From Spongospora subterranea (taxonomy: Eukaryota; Endomyxa; Phytomyxea; Plasmodiophorida; Plasmodiophoridae), in contig OUQQ01000336.1 of NCBI GenBank assembly GCA_900404475.1, positions 1 to 26,737 on the forward strand: a stretch of DNA of 26,737 nucleotides, written 5' to 3'. Positions 18,263-26,737 of the stretch are shown here, piece by piece; the stretch's first letter is position 1; each line of letters opens with the position of its first letter. The notes beneath the pieces are model-generated. The model saw only the letters and a program-made list of their open reading frames with translations, had not been told where the DNA came from and searched no databases. Both the position numbers and the translations under genes were made by a program.

Positions 18263-21163
18263 ATGTCGGACAGCGAGGGTGAAGCGAACCCTGAAATGGA
18301 CTCATCATTGTCGCCAACTCGGACTGTTAAAGAATCAGCCGAACAAGAGTGGTTGCAGTTCATCGATAATTTACTGGGCCGGTGCACGGATGTGGTGGCG
18401 AAATCCAACCGTCTGCCATCGGGTCCAGATTACACATATTATGACGCGTTCCCTGATTTTCGCAAGAGAATGGCGCCGCTGCGCTCCAGGATTCTATCGT
18501 CAATCAAGAACCTGGCGAGGATCGTCGATTCATCAAACGAATTCTGCGAATCGGACACAGATCTGCAGCAGGTTCGGTGTCTAGTGGAGGCTATCGACAT
18601 GGCCTTGGAGCGTGTCGACACCGCCCTCGACAGTACCAAGCCCAGTGCACAACACGCTGTCCAGGTATCTGCAGCTAGTCGGCCGTTAACGGCGAGACAA
18701 TCGCGAAAGTCCCTCGAATTGCGCCCACAGAACAATTTCAAAACGGCAGTTGATAATTCCAAAACAGTGTGGAAACCGACTTTACCCAAGATCTTACCGA
18801 ATCATCATTCCACAACAGTTAGTGTTTAGTGTGTTGTTTATGAGATTACGGTTTTTTCAAACATGACTTGTCAGGGTGTTGACGATGGTCGTGGGCTAGT
18901 AGCGCCATCACCGATCCTAGCGTCGGATATGATGTATCATATCGAGGGTCTGGGTGTCGACCTGACCCCGACCTTTCCCCATCCCTATCGTACAGAGCTG
19001 GATCAGCTCGCCTATCAAGATAGCCATTTGGGTATACCATAACCAATACCTGTTCCCCCGTGATTTCTCTATTCAGATGACGATGGTTCCCTCTTAGGCC
19101 CATGCGCTGAACAACTGTTCCTTCCCATGGACACCACGCTTTGCACCTGGATCGACACTGAATCCCAACTACTGGACATGATCAACAGGTTGAACAACGT
19201 CTCGGAGTTCGCAATCGATCTTGAACATCACAGGTAACGTTGACGTTTACGTTAACGCTGGGATTGTTGTTGTTGTTCTGACTCCAGTGAACGCAGTTTC
19301 CGTTCGTATCTGGGGTTCACGTGCCTCATGCAGATCTCGACCCGCTCTGAAGATTTCTTAATCGACACGCTAGCGTTGCGCCATTGCCTGTCGCATTTAC
19401 TGGATCCGTTCACCAATTCGTCGATCGTGAAGGTCGTTCACGGCTCCGACTCCGACATTCTGTGGCTTCAGAAGGATTTCTCCTTGTTCATCGTGAACAT
19501 GTTTGACACAGGACAGGTATGAGATTAGCGCCAGATTGTCAAAACTGGCTATTCTGAGCTGTTTTATTAGGCGGCACGTGTTCTTCAGCTGCCATCGTTG
19601 TCGCTGAAATATTTACTCGATTTTTACTGCGACGTTAAAGCGGATAAAGTCTACCAAAAAGCGGATTGGCGTCTGCGTCCTATTCCTACAGCGATGTTGA
19701 ACTGTTCGGTCAAACTCACTTGATACGTCAATATGTCGCTTAACCTTGTTTCTGTTCAGACGCCCGATCAGATACTCATTATCTTCTGTACATCTATGAT
19801 CGTCTTCGTAATCAGCTATTTCAGCAGTCGACCGATGCGATTCTCTCTGTTTTCCAACGCAGTCGTGACTTGTGCCTGAAGACGTTCCAGAAACCCATCT
19901 GCCTCCCCAATTCGCACATGAAAATGCTTGAGCAGTTTAATGTCGGGTTCAATGAGCGACAGATTCAGGTGTCTTCTTATTCCACGGTTCCATTAACGAC
20001 ACTGATTTTTTTTTCAAAAAGGTTCTCGGCGCCGTCTTTCAATTTCGTGATGAACTGGCTCGTGAACTTGATGAGTCTTGTGGTTATATTCTTCCGGCCT
20101 CTTCGATGATCAACGTACTCACCTCGTCACATTGGTCAATGCAGAAAAAAGAATTTATTTGTTGTCTAGATCGCCAGGGAGGTCCCAGCAAATGAGAAAG
20201 AGCTGTTGTCGGTATGCCATGGGGTTTCTTCGCCAATCAGGCAACGACTTCCTCAACTTCTCAAAATTATCAAAGATTCTGAGAATTTGTCGCCGATGCA
20301 GATGCTGACGATACCCAACGCTGTAAAATCATTTGAGCAGGTCGGCATCCTTACGCCAGAATGATCTTACATATTTATTGTCTTATTCTACCTCAGGTGC
20401 CAGCTGCTTTCACAACATTGCCACCGCCCGTAGCGCCAATGCTACTGGAAAGTTCCATCACTGAATCTGAAAAAACAGTAGTCACTATCAATCGGACTGT
20501 GCGTTATCTGGTGTATTAGATTCGGTTTGTTCTGACTGTCCTGGTTAGACCTCAGTTTTTCTGGCCCAGAAAAGCGCCAGCGGGATGTTCGCGAACGATG
20601 CTAGCAGTGATGAGGACGATGACGACGAGGTTGAAAGATTGGCGGCTTTTCGCGTTCTGCAGCAGATAAACCCTATTTCTAAATCTGTTTCCGAGATTGC
20701 TAAACCAACAGAGCCAGATGACTCAGGATCAGTCCAGGAGGAGATTGCAGATTCCGGCGATATTGCTGTTGACGATGTTAGTGAACAAGTTCTCAAAACT
20801 GACGCAGATCAGCCTTCGGTTCAAATCGATGCTTTACCGAAAACATTGAACGAGATTCGTTTCGGATCCAAGCGTAAACGTGGCACTAAGGATGCGCCAG
20901 ATGTTCAAGGCGTTAAATCTGCAGTTGTGCCTTTCGATTACGCCCAAGCCATGCAGAATATTGAAGCCGAAGAACTGGAGTGTCGAATCGTTAAACAACC
21001 TCTGTATGATCCTTATGGGGGGCGAAACAAAGTTCAAGCTGATGGAATCAAGGGGAAAGAGCGGGGATCCAAAAGAGGAAAGGGTGACCATTCCAGAGGC
21101 GAAGAAGGTAGAGGGCGCGGCGGTAAAAGAGGCAGAAGAGGTGGAGGTAGGGGTCATCAATAG
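18263..21163 (+). CDS. RRP6: nuclear exosome 3'-5' exoribonuclease RRP6/EXOSC10
   Basis: Ten exons: 18263-18817, 18875-19031, 19077-19233, 19297-19516, 19571-19703, 19760-19968, 20022-20114, 20170-20340, 20397-20498, 20549-21163. All junctions agree in phase and give 803 residues. Introns are GT-AG, 45-63 bp. Order: PMC2NT-like domain ~20-120 (cofactor binding); PTLPKI linker; DEDD-Y exonuclease with AIDLEHH (D285, E287), VHGSDSDILWLQKDF (D343) and YARSDTHYLL (Y408, D412), so all five catalytic residues are present; HRDC ~475-555; acidic then Arg/Gly/Lys-rich tail. The family degrades and trims RNA 3' ends (5.8S precursors, snoRNAs, spacers) in the nucleus. Exon 4 is started at 19297 because that gives the conserved HHS-RSYLG join; an acceptor at 19287 would add three residues. 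Confidence 0.96.
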
Positions 21164-21649
21164 TTATTTATAATGTTTATCCTTTATTGCCAAATGTCGT
21201 CAATAAATACGGCAATTGGCAACCGATTCCAAGTCACAATAATGGATCTCGTCCGGTGGCTGACCCAGAAAATGAAATGACTTCGCCACCAATGTATAAT
21301 CCTGACGCGGCAATCTCTGTGTGCTCGTCTGGATCAGATTCGAGAATGAGGACGTGCTCGCTCGGTCAAGAGGTCAGGTTGAAGCTGACCATGGATAGAA
21401 ATGATGCTTTGACGGTCCTCGGGGACCTCAAGCAAAGAAAAACGCGCATAGCAATGCGGAACGGTCTGATTATGTCGGCGATGTTTTGAGATCAACGAAA
21501 TGACAAATAAATTGATCAATTTATGTATATATACTTTGGAAATGGGGTTCCGAGGATCTGTGAATATAGAACAATGTTCCCTTCGAATCAGCAGGTGAAA
21601 TAGGTATTTGCTGATTAGGGTAATTGAGGCAAAACCGTACAAGAACGAG
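21164..21649. other. convergent intergenic region
   Basis: Lies between the 3' ends of RRP6 and the TPR-ankyrin gene, so both untranslated ends belong here. Each strand is open for about 100 codons (plus 21187-21489, minus 21642-21334), but neither shows a recognisable domain and the plus frame has no early ATG. I do not call a gene. Confidence 0.45.
21202..21207 (+). terminator. candidate poly(A) signal of RRP6
   Basis: AATAAA lies 39 bp after the RRP6 stop codon, in A/T-rich sequence and in the right orientation. Confidence 0.4.
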
Positions 21650-23569
21650 TTAAGTCCTTGAGCATCGTTGGCTCCTATGAATGATGTGACGCATGTACAG
21701 CATCACTTCTTTTGGGGACGGATCCCAAAACGATGAAATGATAGAGAATGAGTTGGCATCCAGGCCCCGATATGGGCCAGCCATTACGATCGCCGAAACG
21801 TCTGCCATCACAGCTTCACGCTTGGCCTGATATTGTAAGCCGCCCTCGTAAAGAGCTCTCTCCATCACCTTGAGATCCCCTTTCTCGCCTAGATACGACA
21901 ACGCAGTGTTGCCAAAACAATCTCGAGAATGAATGCTGGCGCCGTCCGCTACCAACGCCTGAGCGATTCGTGGATGGTTATTCTGAATCGCATACGCCAA
22001 AGCAGTTCGCCCAGAGCAGTTCCGAAAGTCAACGTCGGCACCCGCAAACGTGATCAGCGAATCTGCCAATTCCGGACGATCTGTGCATTCCGATGCAGCC
22101 CAAAACAAGGCGGTACAACCGTCCGAGGACACTGGCCAATCAATGGATTCTGCACTGATGCCATGAACTGCCCTGCAAAGATATCCATAAAGGTCGACAA
22201 TGCGTCGCTGCTTCATCAGAATAGTGGTCTGGGTCAACCACTCGTTGGCCCTTCGTTTTCTTTGCATAAAACCCCACATGCCTGCGAATAACCGTACGCG
22301 ATGCATGCTGACGAACTCCATATCGCCTTGAGCAAGAAATCGCTGCAGCGTCAGCATTCGATCTGATGCTTGTCGAGCGTGACCGTACATTTCTTGAACG
22401 GTTCCGGAAATTACGACCATGCTTAGAAAGCACATGTCAGCGCAGGCCTGAATCCCTCCATGCAATTGGATAACGTGATCTGCCACAACCCACATCGCTT
22501 CAAAACGTCTGGCGTCACCCAAAACTGCCATGATAGAATTGTATCTCGATAGGTTCTTGGGATCTGCCCCTTTGGCGGCCCACATGTCGCTCAGAGCTTC
22601 ATCTGTCTTGCCAGCATCTGAATATATCAGACCGCGAGCGTGCAAAAGAGAGGGTGAATTAGGATACTGCTCCAACCCCACCGTTAAAACCTTCAACGCT
22701 CGTTCTTTAGCACCAAGTTTATCGTGGCAACCAGAGATACGGTTCACATAATCAACAGCATGTTGGCACCGAGGGGAATGTTGAACGTTGAAGAACAAAC
22801 GAAATGCACGTTGATACAGCGAAAGGGCGCAAAGAGGATCTATCTTCAGCGCTTGATTGTAGACAATCCATGATAGCGCCAAAGGATGACAGGCGACACG
22901 GTGCATACAATACATCAGATGTTGACCAGCTGATTCCGTCATACCCAGTTCCTGATACGTGTTGATTGCGGCGACGTCTACCCATACTTGCATTGAAGGC
23001 GCTTCCCATGCATGCAGCAATGATTCTAGGAATTCCCGTGCTTCTTGGGGAGAACCGATACGGCGCAACGCGTATAGACGGCCCAGCAACAGGCGTGGAT
23101 CGACACCAGATGGAACGGGAAAACCAAACAGTGACCGATACTGAAGCTCAACATTCTGAAAAACATCCACTGACTCTCGTCGAAGCGCCACATCGTTTTC
23201 ACTATGATACGAACGACCAGAAGCGGTTTGCGTTTTTCTGGACATATCAAACAGCACCGTAGCTCGAATATAGGACGCGAGCATTAAAGATGGATTCAGC
23301 GTCAAAGCATTAGCAGAATCCACAAGGGCAGCCGAATCATTACGAGAATACATATTGAGAAACGCCCGACTTAAGTGAAATTCTCCACTTGAAGGGCGAA
23401 GAGCAATCGCGCGGTCGTAAAGCTCAATCGTGGACTCGAGGCACCCAAACGATGAGTGAAGGCGCTCGGCAAATGCTGCAACCTCATCAGCGGTTGCATT
23501 TTGGTCAGGGACCGGTCCAAGCCCTTGAATGTTGTGTTGCTCGACAAGGCAACTATCAAGGCCCCGCAT
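21650..23569 (-). CDS. TPR and ankyrin-repeat protein
   Basis: 639 residues without introns. A TGA sits two codons before the ATG at 23569, which supports this start. Residues ~35-330 contain TPR-like helical pairs (ELYDRAIALRPSSGEFHLSR, ALTLNPSLMLASYIRA, LEQYPNSPSLLHARGLIYSD, AGKTDEALSD). Residues ~475-577 hold about three ankyrin repeats (DGCTALFWAAS; DFRNCSGRTALAYAIQNNH; HSRDCFGNTALSYLGEKGD). Both are protein-binding scaffolds; there is no catalytic domain, signal peptide or membrane segment. TPR-ankyrin fusions occur in several eukaryotic lineages and no one-to-one orthologue is obvious. Convergent with RRP6 with 486 bp between stop codons. The lack of introns contrasts with its neighbour, as with the PELP1-like gene. 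Confidence 0.85.
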   Translation of the reverse strand: MRGLDSCLVEQHNIQGLGPVPDQNATADEVAAFAERLHSSFGCLESTIELYDRAIALRPSSGEFHLSRAFLNMYSRNDSAALVDSANALTLNPSLMLASYIRATVLFDMSRKTQTASGRSYHSENDVALRRESVDVFQNVELQYRSLFGFPVPSGVDPRLLLGRLYALRRIGSPQEAREFLESLLHAWEAPSMQVWVDVAAINTYQELGMTESAGQHLMYCMHRVACHPLALSWIVYNQALKIDPLCALSLYQRAFRLFFNVQHSPRCQHAVDYVNRISGCHDKLGAKERALKVLTVGLEQYPNSPSLLHARGLIYSDAGKTDEALSDMWAAKGADPKNLSRYNSIMAVLGDARRFEAMWVVADHVIQLHGGIQACADMCFLSMVVISGTVQEMYGHARQASDRMLTLQRFLAQGDMEFVSMHRVRLFAGMWGFMQRKRRANEWLTQTTILMKQRRIVDLYGYLCRAVHGISAESIDWPVSSDGCTALFWAASECTDRPELADSLITFAGADVDFRNCSGRTALAYAIQNNHPRIAQALVADGASIHSRDCFGNTALSYLGEKGDLKVMERALYEGGLQYQAKREAVMADVSAIVMAGPYRGLDANSFSIISSFWDPSPKEVMLYMRHIIHRSQRCSRT

Positions 23570-24235
23570 GAATCACCGCCAAAGGGCGGCCTAAACGAAC
23601 TCGGCTGCCGGCAGGATTGTTTGTCCGCGTGAAACAGGAAAATATGAAACTTTTGACGACTCGGTCGACGCTCGTCCAGTTTCCCTTCCTTCCTCAAAGC
23701 CACGGTCACAGAGCGACGAAAGTTGATTCCCGTCTTCCCTAACGTTGAGCTGCTGCGTTAGTCTCTGCTCTCGCAATCAATATCGTTCCGGAGATAGGAT
23801 GTGATTAGGAAACGGTGGTGGCGAGCCAGACACACGGCAACACGCCGTTTTTGGCGCTGAGAGATAGAGAATTGGCCGAATTTTGAAAATATCTCTCCCG
23901 CATATAAACCGCATATGACTCACTTTATCCGTTTCATCTTCCGAAACACACACGGCCCTCCCTTTCTGAGAATTCTGGTCAGCTGAAAGTCCCGGGTTTT
24001 AGAAGCGACATGAATAAGCTCGCTCACATTAAACATCTTCATTCATCACGTTGTCTGGTGCATTAACAATATCAACACGAACCCCCAATACACTATATAG
24101 ATCTCTTCCCAATGTGAATAACACAAACCACATAATGCGCTATCGGATACGGATAATATTGCGCAGCCACAAAACAAGACAAAAGTCTGTTTTCAATTGG
24201 CACAATTTGTACTTGGGGTCCGAGCAAATATGGAT
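23570..24235. other. intergenic, promoter side of the TPR-ankyrin gene
   Basis: Upstream of the minus-strand TPR-ankyrin gene. I see short A/T-rich blocks (for example TATATAGATC near 24094) but no supported promoter, gene or RNA. Confidence 0.4.
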
Positions 24236-24286
24236 CGGTTAGTGATGGGCTAGTGATCGGTTAGTGATGGGTTAGTGATGGGTTAA
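24236..24286. repeat. 11-bp minisatellite, about 4.5 copies
   Basis: Tandem units of the form (C/G)GGTTAGTGAT, alternating slightly in the first bases, for example CGGTTAGTGAT and GGGTTAGTGAT. It carries GGGTTA but is not a canonical telomere repeat. Confidence 0.88.
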
Positions 24287-24960
24287 CAGACAGGCGCGCT
24301 GTTCAATTTAACCCTCAAAATCGTACTATACTGTACCTCAAGTTCAAGAAATCAAATAAGGGGCGGATTCAATATTGATTTGACGCGCTGACGCACTGGT
24401 ACACTTTTGATAGACAGAGCCAGTCTGCGTTATGTACAATATCACTGTACACACTGTTCCATCGGTGTCTCATCAACAGCCGTAAGTTGAGTCAACGAGG
24501 AGAAAATCAACTGTTCAAAGAGTGGATTTTCGCGAAATGACGTTTACGCCAGTTCGGATGAACTTTCCCCTGGGTCCAGTATATGAAGGAACTGTCAAGT
24601 AAACACCACCTCGGGATATCGGACCTCCCGGCTCTGTTCAATATGCTGAAACGCCTGCAAATCCAGTTGTTCGTCAAGTCTACACTTCGTTTTGCCACTC
24701 ATAAAACAAGGGAACATCAAATCTCAAATTTTTACGACAATCAACAGCTGCGTGAATGGCTTTGAAACAAGCCGAAAAGCGACTGGATTTGCGGGCGATG
24801 CGATATTACATCTTCTAGCACACAATGAATCGAATCATCTAACAAGGGGCTAAACAAGGGGATGCTTATTTTCTGACAAGCGCTAGTTGGCGAGTGGAAG
24901 ACACCTCGAACAGTTACGGCCGATCACCTTCGACAAATTCAACAACGGTTTCCAAGATCC
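24287..24960. other. intergenic or retroelement 5' debris
   Basis: Plus-strand fragments around 24583-24765 (LGISDLPALFNMLKRLQI) may be earlier parts of the Penelope-like element that follows, but I see no diagnostic motif. Confidence 0.3.
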
Positions 24961-26258
24961 TTGCCGTTGTCTTCTTCGTCGTCGGGGTCATTTCGGTGTC
25001 CATTGAGCACGAACCTGCTCACAACGTGGTATCATGCGAATCTGCTGGAAGCTATGAAAGCCACGCCTCACCAATCAATGCAACTGGATATTACAAGAAC
25101 GCCGGAACCGTTTGAACGTGATCAAAGCCACAACGCCCTAAGCGATGAACAAATTCTTTCGCAAATGAAAACCAACCTTCCTGTGCTTGCCGAAAGTGGG
25201 CACGTTTTCAGGGAAAACTTAACGACGACATTTACGTCGTCTCGGTAATGAGCATCACAGGTTGGCTGTTCTTGCAACTGAGTATATAGAACGCCTGAAT
25301 TCTTGGCACTTCCTGGGAGTTGTTGACCACGAAGATTGACGATTGCCTGCATGCTCGATCATTTCATTGACAACGGTTTCAAGCTTTTTCACCAAATCCT
25401 GATTACGGTTCCCCATAGCTACTGTAGAATAGTGCCATATATTTGAAACGGATCATTGACAACTTGTTCTGGTTGCGATTTACTTGGATCAGTAGAGGCA
25501 CTATTCTGCAGTGACTAAGGACAACCGTTAATCAAACGAGCTCGAAAGCGCTGCGAATTCGAACAGTTCCTGCTGTGACTGAGGAAGACTTCCCAATACA
25601 ACGCGATAACTCATCTAGGACCACATCCTGACAATGGTGACACTTGCCGCCCGACCATGACGGTTCCTCCCTTGACATTAGCCATAGTATTGTCGAAGTC
25701 TTGTTATTTGACACATCTCCGACTTCGAACTTACTTGTCAAAGTTTGTCGAGATTTGTTGAAAGACATGAACGAGTTCATCCCTGGCATCAACCTCACTT
25801 GGACTTTCTCAAATGAACAAGTCGATTGATTAGACCTGACAATCATGAAATCCTATAATGGTGTCATTTCCTTTAAATCCTACGCCAAGCCAATTAGTAC
25901 GTTCCAATATCTGCCTCCACACTCTCTACATCCATCTTCCACCATACGAGGCTTTATCAAAGGTGAATCAATAAGGGTATGTCGAAATAACACCTCTATG
26001 GAAGACCGGCGTAAAGCTTGTCTGCTCTTATTCCAACATTTAAAAGACCGAGGCTTCTCATTCCGATACTTAGCTAACATTTTCTCAGTCATCAATATTA
26101 ACAAACGAGATCCCATCGCTAAGCAAATCAAACCATTCATACCCTTTATTATCCCATTCTTTCCTTCAGAGCTGCAACAAGTTGGATCCAAAATCCCGTC
26201 ATCAATCGATTGTGGAGAGAAACAGATCTTGTCCCACATTCACTCGAGTCTAATATAG
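24961..26258 (+). mobile_element. Penelope-like retroelement remnant
   Basis: The plus strand carries scattered reverse-transcriptase pieces. An N-terminal block with TWYHANLLEAM near 25030 may match the region before the fingers. The part after 25700 is clearer and is listed separately. Several frames are used and stops are frequent. No GIY-YIG endonuclease and no flanking repeats are seen. Element ends are unknown. Confidence 0.6.
25689..26258 (+). pseudogene. Penelope-like reverse transcriptase, C-terminal part
   Basis: One frame reads LLKDMNEFIPGINLTWTFS, then a TGA at 25827-25829, then LDLTI and, after FKSYAKPISTFQYLPPHS, the thumb-like segment HPSSTIRGFIKGESIRVCRN and QHLKDRGFSFRYLANIF before the stop at 26256-26258. 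This order (an LDL-T-I motif, a KP...YL...S-HP stretch, then a GE-R helix and a RGY-like turn) is typical of the palm-to-thumb region of Penelope-like and related non-LTR enzymes. The TGA falls immediately before LDLTI, where these enzymes have a residue, so the copy is interrupted even though the sequence after it stays open for 142 codons. Confidence 0.72.
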
Positions 26259-26341
26259 GTGTTTTTTATGAAACAAATTCAACAAATTTCGTTTTTGCAT
26301 GCATTTTATCTGGGTTAGGAAAATGTGTGCTCCTTTTGTAG

Positions 26342-26501
26342 GCTGCATCAAGCCGGTTCAGCTTCAGACGTCTCTCCAACCCAAGAGAGGATTTTAGCTC
26401 AGTTTGTAGCTAAAGGCAAGTTTTAGACGGTAAATAGATCGGGTACAGTACTAACATTTGTATCAGGATCGAGAAGACTCTTATACGCACCAGGACCATG
26501 A
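26342..26501 (+). CDS. probable last two exons of an unrecognised gene, GC-AG intron
   Basis: A coding-like stretch from 26342 (acceptor TTTTGTAG) reads LHQAGSASDVSPTQERILAQ and FVAK and ends at AAAG/GCAAGT, the standard form of a GC-type donor. The 51-bp intron (26416-26466) contains a perfect TACTAAC branch site ten bases before its TATCAG acceptor. It joins in phase 1 to SRRLLYAPGP and a TGA at 26499-26501. Upstream exons must lie before 26342, perhaps beyond the Penelope-like remnant, and I did not find them. Family unrecognised. Confidence 0.4.
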
Positions 26502-26737
26502 TCAGATTTTGAAACTTCTTTAACCATGACCGGAATATTCATTTCTGATTCAAAACGGCTCCCAGGTGATATCGCAGTTCAAAAACTGGTCAGCGGGAGC
26601 TGGTGTTGACCGAGGTCGGAGTTGACACGAAGATCGACGATAGACTAAAGAATGAACAAGGCTCCGGTTTGGGGGATATTTTCATATATTGCAGACGCCA
26701 TGTTCAACGATTTATCGTCGTGATTTTTGAGGAGTTG
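26502..26737. other. window end, nothing recognised
   Basis: No open frame or repeat that I can support. Confidence 0.4.

Noticed and set aside
18263..18829. RRP6 exon 1 as a stand-alone 188-residue gene
   Set aside because: Its last three codons lie in an intron; the frame continues through ten exons that together match RRP6 from end to end.
21187..21489. 100-codon plus-strand open frame after RRP6
   Set aside because: It has no ATG for its first 31 codons, overlaps an equally long antisense frame and shows no domain; more likely untranslated sequence.
24236..24286. GGGTTAGTGAT repeats as telomeric sequence
   Set aside because: The unit is 11 bp with a fixed AGTGAT insert, only a few copies, and lies well inside the window; it is an ordinary minisatellite.
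1..26737. CRISPR array, bacterial operon or prophage
   Set aside because: There are spliceosomal introns, eukaryotic RNA-processing genes and retrotransposons, no ribosome-binding-site pattern and no regularly spaced repeats.

Overview
The window is eukaryotic nuclear DNA. The best gene (RRP6/EXOSC10) is split by nine GT-AG introns of only 45-63 bp, and every other spliced model I could build in correct phase uses introns of 44-79 bp. Between genes lie fragments of LINE, Ty3/gypsy and Penelope-like retroelements and small inverted-repeat elements. Short introns, mid-40s GC, animal-like RRP6 motifs and retroelement debris suggest a compact protist or early-diverging fungus-like genome. I cannot name the organism.

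Layout. 1-4100: a possible reverse-transcriptase scrap, a short coding-like exon, an inverted repeat, a probable secreted Cys-containing gene (minus, 1836-2585), the first of two SHOCT-type genes (minus, 2875-3393) and a small two-exon gene (minus). 4383-6210: a decayed LINE on the minus strand, holding an assembly artefact (an exact 256-bp repeat around a single N). 6621-8912: a seven-exon minus-strand gene for an unrecognised 640-residue Cys-rich protein with an internal exon/intron duplication. 9434-9960: a 527-bp element with ~122-bp inverted ends. 10033-12000: small two- and three-exon genes and the second SHOCT-type paralogue (minus, 10991-11440). 12140-13770: a 153-bp inverted-repeat element and pieces of a chromodomain-bearing Ty3/gypsy integrase, part of it duplicated head to head.

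14439-23569 is the conserved core: a PELP1/RIX1-like gene (plus), two tentative small minus-strand genes, RRP6/EXOSC10 (plus, ten exons, 803 residues) and a convergent intronless TPR-ankyrin gene (minus). The PELP1/RIX1 and RRP6 families act in the same pathway: the RIX1/PELP1 complex works with LAS1 in ITS2 processing and late 60S maturation, and RRP6 with the nuclear exosome trims the resulting pre-rRNA 3' ends. 24500-26737 holds a Penelope-like reverse transcriptase remnant and the likely last two exons of another gene, joined by a GC-AG intron.

Gene models other than RRP6, the PELP1-like gene, the TPR-ankyrin gene and the SHOCT pair rest on reading-frame continuity and splice-phase agreement alone, and are scored low.
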